Positions 54,852-64,000 of a DNA stretch of 64,000 nt are shown one piece after another; the stretch's first letter is position 1; the number at the start of each line of letters is the position of its first letter. Origin of the DNA: Brevundimonas vesicularis (GTDB taxonomy: Bacteria > Pseudomonadota > Alphaproteobacteria > Caulobacterales > Caulobacteraceae); NCBI RefSeq assembly GCF_027105095.1, contig NZ_CP114278.1, forward strand, positions 3,012,501-3,076,500, given 5' to 3'. The notes under the pieces were generated by a model. It did no database searches, was not told where the DNA came from, and saw only the letters and a program-made list of their open reading frames with translations. A program made the position numbers and the translations under genes.

Positions 54852-57137
54852 TCAGCTCGCGAGCTTGAAGTCGGGACGGACGGATTTGCGGCGCATGTCG
54901 GTGACCAGCACGTCGACGTCCAGGATCAGGGCCACGCGCCCGTCGCCCAGGATGGTGGCGGCGGCGACGCCCTCGACCTGCTGGTAGTTGGTTTCCAGGC
55001 TCTTGATGACCACCTGGCGTTGGCCCTGGATGGCGTCGAACAGCAGGGCCGCCTGCTGGCCGCCTTCGGTCTCGACGACCACGGCGACGCCTTCGGTTGG
55101 GTTCATCGGCTGTTCGCGGAAGCCCATGATCAGGGCCACGTCGATCAGCGGCAGGAAGCGATCGCGGAAGCGGATGACGGGATCCACGCCGCCGACGAAA
55201 TGCAGGTCCACGGCCTGCGGGGTCAGGCTCTCGACGATGGCCGGCAGCGGTGCGATCAGCGTCTGTTCAGCGGCGGTTACCACCATGCCGTCCAACACCG
55301 CCAGCGTCAGCGGCAGGCTGAGGGTGAAGGTCGAACCCTTGCCCGGAACCGAGCTGATGGAGATGCGACCGCCCAGGGCCTGGATCGAGCGTTTGACCAC
55401 GTCCATGCCCACTCCCCGGCCCGAGATGTCGGAGACGACGGCGGCGGTGGAGAAGCCCGGCGCGAAGATCAGATTGTCGATCTGCTCGTCGGTCAGGGGG
55501 GCGTCGGCGGCGATCAGACCCTTGTCGACGGCGATTTTCTTGACGCGTTCGCGGTTGATGCCGCGGCCGTCGTCGGAGATTTCAATGACGATCCGACCCG
55601 AGCGGTGCAGGGCGGCGAGGCGCACCGTGCCCTCGGCCGGCTTACCGGCGGCGACGCGCTCTTCGGGCGTTTCCAGTCCGTGGTCGATGGCGTTGCGCAG
55701 CATGTGGGTGATGGGCTCGGCTAAGCGTTCGACCACGGTCTTGTCGACCTCGGTATCCTCCCCGGCGGTCACCAGACGGACCTGTTTGGAGACCATGTCG
55801 GCGACTTCGCGGACCAGACGCGGCATGCGCTGGAACACCGACTTCACCGGCTGAGCGCGGATCGCCATGACGCTGTCCTGGATCTCGCGGGTCAGCAGTT
55901 CCAGGTCTTCCATTCCGAGCGCGATGCCGGAGGACCGGGCCAGGCCGCTTTCCAAAACACGCTGCGACAGCATGGCCTGCTGGATGACCAGTTCGCCGAC
56001 GACGTTGATCAGGCGGTCCACGCGATCCAGATCGACGCGGATCGTCACCGGCGCGGGCGCGACGGGGGCGACAGGGGCGGAAGTCGTCGCCGCAGCGACA
56101 GGGGCGGAAGTCGTCGCCGCAGCGACAGGGGCGGCGACTGGCGGAGCGACGGGCGGGACCGGCGCAGGCTCTGGCTTGACCGCGGCCAAGGGGATGGTTT
56201 CAGGCTGAAGCTGGGGCTCAGGCTCGGCGGCCGCGCCGCTCGCCTTGGCCAGCAGGGCGGCGATGTCCAGCTCGTCGCTGGCGGGCAGGACGGCGGCCGG
56301 CTCGTCCTCAAACGCACCGATGTCGGATGCGCCAGCTGCGCCGTTCCCCAAGGGCGTGATGGTCAGTTCGCAGTCGCTCTCGACGAAATCGAAGACCTCG
56401 CGCACGGCGGCCTCATCGACGGCTGCGGCCAGATCGACGGTCCAGGTCAGGCAGCCGTCCTCGACCGACAGGGCGTCCAGCGTCGGCGTCTCGCTGTCGT
56501 CCACGACGACCGTGACCGGGCCGAGGCGGCCCAGTTCGCGCAGAAGCAGGCTGGTCTCGTTGGCGTTGACGTACATCCGGCCCATGGGCTTGAACACGAC
56601 GCGCCAGCCGGTCGACGTCGTGTCGGCGCCCAAGTCGCCGCCCAGATCCTCGATGGGCAGGGGCGCGGCGTCGTCCAGCGCCATGTCGAAGGCCATGGGG
56701 GTGAAGCCGAAGTCGTCTTCGTCTTCTTCGACCTCGACCGGCGCCTCGCCGCCGTGGGTCAGGACCTGCATTTCGGCGACTAAGCCGGCCGACCGCGCCT
56801 CGTCCACCGGCGGGATCAGACCCTGGGCCGCCTGAATGTGATCGGCCAGCACGTCGGAAGCGCGCAGCAGGGTCTTGATGGTGATCGGATCGCACGGCTT
56901 ACGCCCCGCGCGCAGTTCGTCCATCAGGGTCTCGAAGACGTGGGCGAACCGGACCAGGGCCTCCAGGCCGAAGGCTCCTGCCCCGCCCTTGACCGAATGG
57001 ACGGCGCGGAAGACGGCGTTGATCGTCTCAAGGTCCGTCTGACCCTGTTCAAGCAGCATCAGCTTGGCTTCCAGGTCGGCGAGCAGTTCGTCGCACTCCT
57101 GGAAGAAGGTGGCTTTGATGGCTTCGAAGGCGTCCAT
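54852..57137 (-). CDS. cheA: chemotaxis histidine kinase CheA
   Basis: 761 residues. P1 phosphotransfer domain with His47 (FRAVHSVKGGAGAF), a P2-like segment, a long Ala/Pro/Val-rich linker with a 9-residue tandem repeat (about residues 335-370), P3, the P4 kinase domain (HMLRNAIDHGLETPEERVAAGKP, DDGRGINRERV, GRGVGMDVVKRSIQALGG) and P5 (CheW-like, from about 620). All catalytic boxes are present. Confidence 0.97.
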   Translation of the reverse strand: MDAFEAIKATFFQECDELLADLEAKLMLLEQGQTDLETINAVFRAVHSVKGGAGAFGLEALVRFAHVFETLMDELRAGRKPCDPITIKTLLRASDVLADHIQAAQGLIPPVDEARSAGLVAEMQVLTHGGEAPVEVEEDEDDFGFTPMAFDMALDDAAPLPIEDLGGDLGADTTSTGWRVVFKPMGRMYVNANETSLLLRELGRLGPVTVVVDDSETPTLDALSVEDGCLTWTVDLAAAVDEAAVREVFDFVESDCELTITPLGNGAAGASDIGAFEDEPAAVLPASDELDIAALLAKASGAAAEPEPQLQPETIPLAAVKPEPAPVPPVAPPVAAPVAAATTSAPVAAATTSAPVAPVAPAPVTIRVDLDRVDRLINVVGELVIQQAMLSQRVLESGLARSSGIALGMEDLELLTREIQDSVMAIRAQPVKSVFQRMPRLVREVADMVSKQVRLVTAGEDTEVDKTVVERLAEPITHMLRNAIDHGLETPEERVAAGKPAEGTVRLAALHRSGRIVIEISDDGRGINRERVKKIAVDKGLIAADAPLTDEQIDNLIFAPGFSTAAVVSDISGRGVGMDVVKRSIQALGGRISISSVPGKGSTFTLSLPLTLAVLDGMVVTAAEQTLIAPLPAIVESLTPQAVDLHFVGGVDPVIRFRDRFLPLIDVALIMGFREQPMNPTEGVAVVVETEGGQQAALLFDAIQGQRQVVIKSLETNYQQVEGVAAATILGDGRVALILDVDVLVTDMRRKSVRPDFKLAS
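56071..56134. repeat. 27-bp tandem repeat in the cheA linker
   Basis: Two exact copies (56071-56097, 56098-56124) and the first ten bases of a third. In frame, encoding nine-residue units of the type TTSAPVAAA in the flexible region before P3. Confidence 0.85.
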
Positions 57138-57166
57138 TGGTTCGGGGTCCGGCGGGCTTTAAGCGA

Positions 57167-57532
57167 TCAGGCGGCGACGCGGCGGACGGCGTCCACCAGC
57201 TTGACGGGGTCGAACGGCTTGACGATCCAGCCGGTGGCGCCGGCGGCGCGAGCGCGCGCCTTCTTCTCCACGTCGCTTTCGGTCGTCAGCACCAGCACCG
57301 GGGTGGTGCGGTGGTTCGGGTTGGCGCGCACGCCCTCAATGACGCCAAAGCCGTCCATGCGGGGCATGTTGATGTCGGTGATGATGACGTCGGCGCCCTT
57401 GGCGTCCAGCGTCTCCAGCCCGTCGACGCCGTCGACGGCCTGGATCACGGTATAGCCCGCATCTTCCAGCGCCATCAGCAGCATGTCGCGCATGGTGCGT
57501 GAATCGTCGATCGTCAGAACAGTCTTGGTCAT
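57167..57532 (-). CDS. cheY: CheY chemotaxis response regulator (first cheY)
   Basis: 121 residues. Phospho-Asp53 (VIITDINMPRMDGF), LVLTTES with Thr near 83, and GWIVKPFDP with Lys near 105. The ATG at 57530-57532 overlaps the STAS gene stop (ATGA); the open frame continues upstream but as antisense-like sequence. Most likely the main flagellar-switch signal. Confidence 0.95.
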   Translation of the reverse strand: MTKTVLTIDDSRTMRDMLLMALEDAGYTVIQAVDGVDGLETLDAKGADVIITDINMPRMDGFGVIEGVRANPNHRTTPVLVLTTESDVEKKARARAAGATGWIVKPFDPVKLVDAVRRVAA

Positions 57533-57804
57533 GCCAACGCCCCCTCGGTGTTGAAGTCCGGCGCGCCATAGGCGGCCCATTGTTCCGTCCAGTATTGGGA
57601 CACAGACCCTAAACTTAGGTTGACGCCGTCGGCCGCCCACGTCTTTCGCGCCGACAACAGAATCTGCAGGCACAGGCCGCCCAGACGCTGGACGGCGGAG
57701 GCGTCCAGAACTACCGGGTGACCGCGCAGGGCCAGCAATTCCGCCTTCAACGGCTCGGCTGCATTCAGGTCCAGAACGTCGGACAGGATCAGGGTTTCAG
57801 TCAT
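57529..57804 (-). CDS. STAS-domain protein at the cheX position
   Basis: 91 residues. LILSDVLDLNAAEPLKAELLALRGHPVVLDASAVQRLGGLCLQILLSARKTWAADGVNLSLG is a STAS fold (anti-sigma antagonist type) with Ala-Ser in LDASAVQRLG. In Caulobacter the gene between mcpA and cheYI is called cheX. It overlaps both neighbours by one and four bases. Confidence 0.85.
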   Translation of the reverse strand: MTETLILSDVLDLNAAEPLKAELLALRGHPVVLDASAVQRLGGLCLQILLSARKTWAADGVNLSLGSVSQYWTEQWAAYGAPDFNTEGALA

Positions 57805-59744
57805 CAGAACTCCTCCCAGCCGTCCTCGACGGCGGTGGCTTGAGGCTTGGGTGCGGCGCCGCCTCGGCCGATGACCTTCAGAGCGGCGGCCATGTGGCTC
57901 GACGGCTTGGCGACGGGCGCGGGGGTGCGAACCGGCGCGGGCGAGGCGGCGCGCGACGGCGAAGACCCGACACGGAACTGGGCGACCGAGGCCTGCAGGC
58001 TTTCCGCCTCCTGGGCCAGCGAGTGGCTGGCGGCGGTCGACTGCTCGACCATGGCCGCGTTCTGCTGGGTGACCTGGTCCATCTGGTTGACGGCGGTGTT
58101 CACCTGCGCCAGGCCGACGGCCTGTTCCTGGGCCGAGGCGGCGATTTCGGTGACCAGGCTGTCGATTTCGGCGACGCGGTCCACGATCCGTTGCAGGGCC
58201 TCGCCGGTCTCGCCGACCAGTTTGACGCCTGCGCCGACCTGGCCGGTCGAGGCCGATATCAGGGTCTTGATCTCCTTGGCGGCTTCGGCCGAACGCTGGG
58301 CCAGGGCGCGGACTTCGGAGGCGACCACCGCGAAGCCACGACCGGCCTCGCCGGCGCGCGCGGCCTCGACGCCGGCGTTCAAAGCCAGAAGGTTGGTCTG
58401 GAAGGCGATCTCGTCGATCACGCCGATGATCTGGTTGATCTGGGTGGACGAGCCCTCGATGGCGGTCATGGCCTGGACGGCGTCGCGCACGATCACGCCG
58501 GAGGTCTCGGCGTCGCCCTTGGCGGCGCGCACGACATCGGAGGCCTGGCGGGCGCCCGAGGCGGTCTTGTTCACCGTGGCGGTGATTTCATCCAGCGCGG
58601 CGGCGGTTTCCTCCAGCGAGGCGGCCTGCTGTTCGGTGCGGCGCGACAGGTCGTCGGCGGCCTGCGAAATCTCGCCGGCGCCCGAGCGGATGCCTGAGAC
58701 GTTGTTGACCACCACCGAAACGGCCTGCTGCAGCTGGGAGATGGCGGCGTTGAAATCGGTCTTCAGCTGAGCCGATTTGGCATTGAACTCGATGTCGATG
58801 CGGTGGGTCAGGTCGCCGTTCGACATGGCCGACAGACCTTGGCCCAGGGCCGCGATGGCACGGGCGTCCTCGGCGGCTTCGCGCGCCTTGTCCGCCTCGC
58901 GTTCGACGCGTTCCTGCTCGCTCATGGAGCGATGGGCCGTGGCTTCCCGTTCGACGCGAACCTTCTCGATCGCCGCGTCGCGGAAGGCCAGGATGGCCTG
59001 CCCCATCTTTCCGAACTCATCCTTGCGCTCGGCGCTGGCGACCTTGATGTCGGTGTCGCCGGCCATCAGCTTCTGCATATAGCCGATCATCGTGAAGACC
59101 GGCCGCACGATGGACCGGGTTGCGACAAAGCCGGCCATCAGGGCGATCACCAAGGCCGAGATCAGGCCGACAATCGTAGCGATCAGCGCGGTGCGGCTGG
59201 CGGTGTCCTGAGCTTCGACCGCCGCTTTCAGCGCCGTGTCGTTGGCGGCCTTGATCGCGTCAACCGCCTCCTCGACCGGCGCGACAAAGTTGTCAGCGCT
59301 TCCGTTGCGACCGACCATCTGCACGGCCTGGGCGCCGCGACCGTCTCGGACCATCGCCGAACCGGCTTCGACGACATTCTTGTACCAGACCGCATTGCCC
59401 GCGACGGCCTTGTCGATCAGGGCGGCGCGATCGGCCGGCAGCTCGCCACGCAGTTCATTCATGGCCGCGAGGAACTTGGCGCGGTGCGCGTCGACGCGCT
59501 CGAGATAGTAGGGATCCTGAGACAGTAGATAGCCGCGCAAGGCGTTCTCCTGGCGGGCCATATAGAACTCCGCAGTCGCCGTGGAGCGGTTGGCCTGGTT
59601 TTCAACCGTGCGCACTTCACCAGCGGCCTCAAGCTGCAACAGGCTGGCGATGATGATGGCGCCCATGACGGCGATCGCCGCCAAAACGAGGCCAAAGGCC
59701 GCGAACAGCTTGCGGCCGACGGGCATATTCTCGATCAACTTCAA
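57804..59744 (-). CDS. mcpA: methyl-accepting chemotaxis protein McpA-like
   Basis: 646 residues. Membrane helix 1 (about 10-33), a periplasmic helical sensor of CHASE3-like type ([35 protein letters not shown]), helix 2 (about 188-208), HAMP, then the signalling hairpin with [51 protein letters not shown]. It ends in GWEEF, a C-terminal docking pentapeptide-like tail for CheR/CheB. First gene of the operon; a promoter must lie in 59745-59771. Confidence 0.95.
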   Translation of the reverse strand: MKLIENMPVGRKLFAAFGLVLAAIAVMGAIIIASLLQLEAAGEVRTVENQANRSTATAEFYMARQENALRGYLLSQDPYYLERVDAHRAKFLAAMNELRGELPADRAALIDKAVAGNAVWYKNVVEAGSAMVRDGRGAQAVQMVGRNGSADNFVAPVEEAVDAIKAANDTALKAAVEAQDTASRTALIATIVGLISALVIALMAGFVATRSIVRPVFTMIGYMQKLMAGDTDIKVASAERKDEFGKMGQAILAFRDAAIEKVRVEREATAHRSMSEQERVEREADKAREAAEDARAIAALGQGLSAMSNGDLTHRIDIEFNAKSAQLKTDFNAAISQLQQAVSVVVNNVSGIRSGAGEISQAADDLSRRTEQQAASLEETAAALDEITATVNKTASGARQASDVVRAAKGDAETSGVIVRDAVQAMTAIEGSSTQINQIIGVIDEIAFQTNLLALNAGVEAARAGEAGRGFAVVASEVRALAQRSAEAAKEIKTLISASTGQVGAGVKLVGETGEALQRIVDRVAEIDSLVTEIAASAQEQAVGLAQVNTAVNQMDQVTQQNAAMVEQSTAASHSLAQEAESLQASVAQFRVGSSPSRAASPAPVRTPAPVAKPSSHMAAALKVIGRGGAAPKPQATAVEDGWEEF

Positions 59745-59771
59745 CTCAGCATCCCCCGATGGATCGGTTAC

Positions 59772-60449
59772 TCAGAACGAATAGGTGGCGGCGGCGACAA
59801 GGCGGCCCTCGTAGGGCTCGCCGACACTGTGGCGGTCGGTGTCGTACCAGCGCAGATCGACGGCCAAGGCGTCGGTCAGCTTGTGTTTGGCGCCGATGTT
59901 CCAGGCATTGTAATCGACCCCGCCGTCGGCCATCCGATTGGCGACGGCGGCCGAAACCTTTGTCTTGGCGGCGACGGCGACCGTGCCTTGCAACTCCAGC
60001 CACCAGGCTTCTTTCGTGGCGGCGAAACCGTCGGGCGAATAGTTGACGCGCAGGCGCGTCGACACCGGGCCCATCTTGCGTGAAGCGTCCGCCTGATATT
60101 CCCAGTAGTTGTTATCGACGCCGGCGCGCGACCCTGGCAGGTCGCGGTTCATGACCCCAAGATCGAAGGAAAAGCCGCCCGCTTTGGGCCGCCAACCGAC
60201 CATGCTGACGATTTCCATGTCGTAGCCTTGAGCGCCGGCGGCGTCCGAGACGAAGACGCTGGCGTAGCCTTCGCCGAAGCCAACTTCCGCCTTGGCGAAA
60301 GGAGCAACGTCCTGATTGCTCTTGCCCAGCCCTTTGCCGACATACTGGCTGGCGACACCGACATCGAGACCGAACGATTGGGCCTGGGAAGTGACCGGCG
60401 CTGCGAGGCCTACTGCCGCAGCAACAAAGAAGGCTGACGAACGAAACAT
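59772..60449 (-). CDS. TorF-family putative porin
   Basis: 225 residues. The signal peptide ends at TSQAQS. The beta-rich region is ASQYVGKGLGKSNQDVAPFAKAEVGFGEGYASVFVSDAAG, YWEYQADASRKMGPVSTRLRVNYSPDGF and a terminal aromatic F (ATYSF), as in outer-membrane barrels. A FixK/FNR-like box (60495-60508) lies 46-59 bases upstream of its start, and it faces the fixL-fixJ pair. Confidence 0.85.
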   Translation of the reverse strand: MFRSSAFFVAAAVGLAAPVTSQAQSFGLDVGVASQYVGKGLGKSNQDVAPFAKAEVGFGEGYASVFVSDAAGAQGYDMEIVSMVGWRPKAGGFSFDLGVMNRDLPGSRAGVDNNYWEYQADASRKMGPVSTRLRVNYSPDGFAATKEAWWLELQGTVAVAAKTKVSAAVANRMADGGVDYNAWNIGAKHKLTDALAVDLRWYDTDRHSVGEPYEGRLVAAATYSF

Positions 60450-60494
60450 GATGACCCCTGAAGCTTCTGCATTCTGAGGCTCAAGGATGAGGCG

Positions 60495-60508
60495 ATGATT
60501 AATATCAA
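60495..60508. promoter_or_regulatory. FixK/FNR-type box upstream of the porin gene
   Basis: ATGAT-N4-ATCAA differs from the consensus TTGAT-N4-ATCAA by one base. It lies 46 bases beyond the porin start codon, a good distance for activation by a FixK/FNR regulator. Confidence 0.55.
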
Positions 60509-60617
60509 ATCTGAACCGAGCGCTAAGTAGGATTGCGTATCCATTCCGACGCTTATGGCGCAGTCCGACCGCGCTTCACGCGACACCGACGACGGCGGAT
60601 CGGACATTTTTTGGAAT

Positions 60618-60635
60618 ACGTAGGTTCACGTAGGT
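60618..60635. promoter_or_regulatory. tandem ACGTAGGT sites, possible FixJ-type binding site
   Basis: Two identical octamers spaced at a 10-base period, one helical turn, 127 bases before the fixL-type start. Such an arrangement suits a dimeric response regulator. Confidence 0.5.
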
Positions 60636-60761
60636 CTAAAAGCCCTGTACAAAAGTTGTCAGAAAAGTGTCGAAGTTCGTTGGATCCCGGTAGAACACGT
60701 CCATGCTCATGAGCTCGCGTCACCTCGCATTGATTTCGCCTACGGTCACCTAGCCACGCCG

Positions 60762-62195
60762 ATGATCCTTCGATCAAAGACAGGGTGGAAGGGGGTCTTG
60801 ATTGCATGTTCAACGGTGCTTATTGCGACGCTTATTCGCAGCGTTCTCGAACGGTTTGGAAATTTCTATTACCTTCCGCTTGTTCCGGCGGTGATGACGA
60901 CGGCCTTGCTGGCTGGAAGACTGGCCGTGGCGCTTGCGATACTGTTGGCCATAGGAACCAATCTATGGCTGGTGCAACGTGAGGACGTGCTGGACGCCGC
61001 AACGAATGCGGCCCTGTTCGCCGTCATCGCCTGGGTCATCGCAGAAGTCTGTCGTCGGTTGATCGACGCGCTGGAACAGGCCCGCGCCCTGACGCGTGAT
61101 CTAGCGGTGCGGGAGATGCTGCTCGACACCATCGTGGCCTCCACGCCGATCGTGACTCTGGACCGCGAGGGACGGACGCGTCGGGTGACCCCTGCAGCCG
61201 CTAATCTGTTGCGCGTGGATCGTCTGGCGGCGATCGCCCAGCCATTCGGGTCGCTGCTGCCGGGGTTTGACGAGACGGCCCTGACAAAGGCCCGTCAAGG
61301 CGGCGAGGTTCTCGCACCATCGTCCGGCCCGTGGACGAGCGGGCCGTCGCCGCTGCCCGGCCCGCCCCTGACGCTTCACGCCAACGTCCTGCCCGACGAC
61401 ATCTCGCCAGAGCACATCATCCTGACGCTGGGCGATGACAGCGAGGCCGAAACAATCCGGCGCAGCGAAAGAGATCTGATCGCCAGGCTGAGCAAAGTCT
61501 GGCGTCTGAACTCGATGGGGGAGATGGCCGCGACACTGGCCCACGAGCTGAACCAGCCGCTGAGCGCCGCCGCCGTCTATCTGCATGCCAGCCAGGTTGA
61601 GCTGGCAGGTCTGGGGCCCGCAGCGGACGGCCCGACCAAGACCATCGAGTTGGCAAAGGCGCAGTTGCTGCGTGCGGGAGACATCATCCGTCGCATGCGC
61701 GAACACGTCGCCACGGGGGCTCGGTCCGTTACAGAGGAACGCGCGTCGCTGATCGTCCTGGATCTTGCGCCTGTCTTCGCCCTGATCGGACAGGATACCG
61801 ACACCCCTGTCGATCTGGACATGGAAGAGACCGACGATCGGGTGCTGGTCGACCGCATCCAGATTCAGCAGGCGTTGGCCAATCTGGTGCGCAACGCCGT
61901 GGATGCGGTCATCGGACGCGAGGGCGGACGTGTCACCCTGACGGGACGCTCGCACGGATCGGATGGCTATGAAATCGCGGTTTCGGACAACGGCGACGGC
62001 ATACCTGCGGAGCAGATGGACGAGATCTTCCATCCGATGACCACCGCCAAGCCCGGCGGCATGGGCCTGGGTCTATCCGTGACGCGTTCGATTGTTGAAA
62101 GTCACGGGGCCGCTCTGGTCGTCAGCCGTAATCCTCAAGGTGGAGCGACATTCTCGTTCTGTCTGCCTCGCCTCACGGAGCCCGACCTCCCATGA
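60762..62195 (+). CDS. FixL-type membrane-bound sensor histidine kinase
   Basis: 477 residues. Four membrane segments (about residues 8-90), a PAS domain (about 120-220, LDTIVASTPIVTLDREGRTRRVTPAAANLL), HisKA with His in GEMAATLAHELNQPLSAAAVYL, N-box NLVRNAVDAVIGREG, and G boxes DNGDGIP and GGMGLGLSVTRSI. Whether the PAS binds heme cannot be told. The stop overlaps the fixJ-type start (ATGA). Confidence 0.9.
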   Translation: MILRSKTGWKGVLIACSTVLIATLIRSVLERFGNFYYLPLVPAVMTTALLAGRLAVALAILLAIGTNLWLVQREDVLDAATNAALFAVIAWVIAEVCRRLIDALEQARALTRDLAVREMLLDTIVASTPIVTLDREGRTRRVTPAAANLLRVDRLAAIAQPFGSLLPGFDETALTKARQGGEVLAPSSGPWTSGPSPLPGPPLTLHANVLPDDISPEHIILTLGDDSEAETIRRSERDLIARLSKVWRLNSMGEMAATLAHELNQPLSAAAVYLHASQVELAGLGPAADGPTKTIELAKAQLLRAGDIIRRMREHVATGARSVTEERASLIVLDLAPVFALIGQDTDTPVDLDMEETDDRVLVDRIQIQQALANLVRNAVDAVIGREGGRVTLTGRSHGSDGYEIAVSDNGDGIPAEQMDEIFHPMTTAKPGGMGLGLSVTRSIVESHGAALVVSRNPQGGATFSFCLPRLTEPDLP

Positions 62196-62803
62196 GCTCA
62201 CATTCCGTCTTCATCATCGACGACGACCCTTTCATGCGAGACGCTCTGGTGCTGATGCTGCGCGGGGCGGGGTATCGGGCGCGCAGTTTCCTCAGCGCCG
62301 ACGACTTCTTGGCCAATCTGCCCGAAGACCGCAGCGCCTGCGTCATCACCGATGTGCGGATGCCGGGGCTTCAGGGTTCTGAGCTGGTCGGGCGTCTGAA
62401 AAGCCTGCGCGGCGATACTTGGCCGGTAATCGTCATCACGGGCCACGGCGAGGTGGCGCTTGCGGTTCAGTTGATGAAGGCGGGCGTCGTCGATTTCGTC
62501 GAAAAGCCCTTCGATCCACAGCGGATACTGGACGCGGTCTCCAGCTGCCTGGCCTCGCTGACCAGTCTTGAAGCCGAGCGGATCGCGCGCGAGGACGCCA
62601 GGGCCCGACTGGACACCCTGACCCCGCGCGAGCGGCAGGTCTTCGACGCCCTGATCGACGGCTGTTCGAACAAGGAGATCGCGCAAAGGCTGGAGATCAG
62701 CCCGCGCACGGTGGAGATCTTTCGCGCCAAGGTGATGACGAAAATGCAGGCCGCGAACCTGTCCACCCTGGTCCGGATCGGAATGCGCGCCGGCGACGCT
62801 TGA
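62192..62803 (+). CDS. FixJ-family LuxR-type response regulator
   Basis: 203 residues. Receiver with phospho-Asp54 (CVITDVRMPGLQG) and Lys near 104 (FVEKPFD), and a LuxR-type C-terminal helix-turn-helix (LTPRERQVFDALIDGCSNKEIAQRLEISPRTVEIFRAKVMTKMQA). Partner of the preceding kinase. Possible target: the divergent porin and its own promoter. Confidence 0.93.
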   Translation: MSSHSVFIIDDDPFMRDALVLMLRGAGYRARSFLSADDFLANLPEDRSACVITDVRMPGLQGSELVGRLKSLRGDTWPVIVITGHGEVALAVQLMKAGVVDFVEKPFDPQRILDAVSSCLASLTSLEAERIAREDARARLDTLTPRERQVFDALIDGCSNKEIAQRLEISPRTVEIFRAKVMTKMQAANLSTLVRIGMRAGDA

Positions 62804-62837
62804 GCCGGACGAGATTCGTCGCCACCTTAGTCGCGAC

Positions 62838-64000
62838 ATGAGCGACCGGTCCGCAGGCCTCGCCCCGTCCCGCGTGACTGCGGTCCTGGGGCCCACCAAC
62901 ACCGGCAAGACCCATCTGGCGGTCGAGCGGATGCTGGGTCACGCCTCGGGCATGATCGGCCTGCCGCTGCGGCTGCTGGCGCGTGAGATCTATGAGCGGA
63001 TCGTCAAACAGCGCGGCGCGGCGGCCGTCGCCCTGATCACCGGCGAGGAAAAGATCGTCCCGCCGCGCCCGCACTATTTCGTCTGCACCGTCGAGGCCAT
63101 GCCGCTGGAGCGATCGGTCGAGTTTCTGGCCATCGACGAAATCCAGCTGGTCGCCGACCCCGAACGGGGCCACGTCTTCACCCAGCGACTGCTGCACGCG
63201 CGCGGCCGGTTCGAGACGATGTTCCTGGGCGCCGGCACCATGGAGCCGCTGATCCGCCGCCTGGTCCCGGATGTCGAGATCGTGACGCGCGACCGGTTGT
63301 CCACTCTGTCCTATGCAGGCTCCAAGAAGCTGACCCGCCTGCCCCGCCGCAGCGCCATCGTCGCCTTCTCGACCGATCGGGTCTACGCCATCGCCGAACT
63401 GATCCGGCGTCAGCGCGGCGGCGCGGCCGTGGTCATGGGCAGTCTGTCTCCTCGGACCCGCAACGCCCAGGTGGCGCTGTATCAGTCGGGCGAGGTCGAT
63501 TTCCTGGTCGCCACCGACGCCATCGGCATGGGGCTGAACATGGATGTGGACCATGTCGCCTTCGCGGGGCTGAGAAAGTTCGACGGGCGACGCACCCGCT
63601 GGCTTTACGCCCATGAGATCGGCCAGATCGCCGGGCGGGCCGGCCGGCATCTGCGCGACGGCACCTTCGGCGTCACGGCCGAGGCCGAGGATCTGGATCC
63701 CGACCTGGTCGAACAGGTGGTCGAGCATCGGTTCGATCCGATCGAGGCGGCGGAGTGGCGGAACGCCCGGCTGGATTTCGACACCCTGCCCGATCTGCTG
63801 CGCTCGCTGACGGTGACGCCCCAGCGATCGGGGCTGAGCCTGACGGCGGAGGCGCTGGACGAGACCCTGCTGCGTCGCCTGATCAAGGACGAGGAAATCG
63901 CGCGCGTGGGGCGCTCGCGCGGGGCGGTCATGCGTCTGTGGGAGGCGTGCCAGTTGCCGGACTTCCAGAAGACGACGCTGGATGAACACGCCCGGCTGGC
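62838..64000 (+). CDS. Suv3-like DEAD/DEAH-type helicase (3' end missing)
   Basis: At least 387 residues, running off the right edge. Motif I GPTNTGKTH (about 19-27), motif II AIDEIQL, LGAGTMEP, STDRVYAIAELIRRQRGG, GMGLNMDVDHVAF, and motif VI QIAGRAGRH are as in Suv3/mitochondrial-type superfamily 2 RNA helicases. In related genomes it precedes an S4-domain heat-shock gene, which is not visible here. Confidence 0.9.
   Translation, partial: MSDRSAGLAPSRVTAVLGPTNTGKTHLAVERMLGHASGMIGLPLRLLAREIYERIVKQRGAAAVALITGEEKIVPPRPHYFVCTVEAMPLERSVEFLAIDEIQLVADPERGHVFTQRLLHARGRFETMFLGAGTMEPLIRRLVPDVEIVTRDRLSTLSYAGSKKLTRLPRRSAIVAFSTDRVYAIAELIRRQRGGAAVVMGSLSPRTRNAQVALYQSGEVDFLVATDAIGMGLNMDVDHVAFAGLRKFDGRRTRWLYAHEIGQIAGRAGRHLRDGTFGVTAEAEDLDPDLVEQVVEHRFDPIEAAEWRNARLDFDTLPDLLRSLTVTPQRSGLSLTAEALDETLLRRLIKDEEIARVGRSRGAVMRLWEACQLPDFQKTTLDEHARL

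Larger units (their letters stand above)
60450..60761. other. divergent control region between the porin and fixL-type genes (312 bases)
   Basis: No gene seen. It holds an FNR/FixK-like box at 60495-60508 (ATGAT-TAAT-ATCAA) and a pair of ACGTAGGT direct repeats at 60618-60625 and 60628-60635. The rest has no feature I can name. Confidence 0.7.

Overview
The window is high-GC alphaproteobacterial DNA and most probably belongs to the Caulobacteraceae. Brevundimonas is a good guess, but that is inference. The main reasons are two gene orders. One is a chemotaxis operon reading mcpA, STAS, cheY, cheA, cheW, cheR, cheB, cheY, cheD, cheU, cheY, cheE. The other is a run reading yebC, ruvC, ruvA, ruvB, ybgC, tolQ, tolR, tolA, tolB, pal, cpoB, tilS, ftsH, folP. 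Both match the arrangement known from Caulobacter relatives. Nearly everything from 1 to 22 kb is transcribed leftwards.

Layout. 0-22 kb: cell-envelope (Tol-Pal), proteolysis (FtsH), folate and recombination (RuvABC) genes, interrupted by three small toxin-antitoxin-like modules: a VapBC-like pair between tolB and tolA, BrnTA attached to ruvB, and HepT/MntA near yebC. 22-26 kb: arsenic resistance (arsB divergent from arsR-arsC-arsH). 26-38 kb: metabolic and hypothetical genes, including an alcohol dehydrogenase, a nucleoside hydrolase-ribokinase pair, a chromate transporter-racemase pair, a D-cysteine desulfhydrase-like enzyme, and a TetR regulator with two clear operators. 37.7-40 kb: a TPP riboswitch and thiC. 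40-42 kb: a visibly lower-GC three-gene cassette (acetyltransferase/PUA-like protein, ASCH protein, P-loop kinase), followed by a zeta-like kinase and a 58-residue partner. 43-50 kb: DsbA-like, DUF1206, Crp/Fnr and PhoPQ-like genes, and one tRNA. 50-60 kb: the chemotaxis operon. 60-64 kb: a porin, a FixL/FixJ-type pair and an incomplete helicase.

The most unusual signals are not conventional genes. A palindromic element built from a 7-bp repeat (GCGAGTG) occurs twice: in the ruvA-ruvB gap, and in frame inside thiC, where it adds about 42 residues. A different palindromic element supplies the C-terminal tail of RuvC. The tRNA-Arg(CCT) gene has a coordinated swap of the near-universal G19-C56 tertiary pair to C19-G56. 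TilS has no ATG, GTG or TTG codon upstream of its PP-loop. Several paired operator-like motifs suggest testable small regulons: TetR/DUF4260, Crp/Fnr, and a FixK-like box with a FixJ-like repeat.

All calls come from reading the sequence and from family knowledge; no database search was run.
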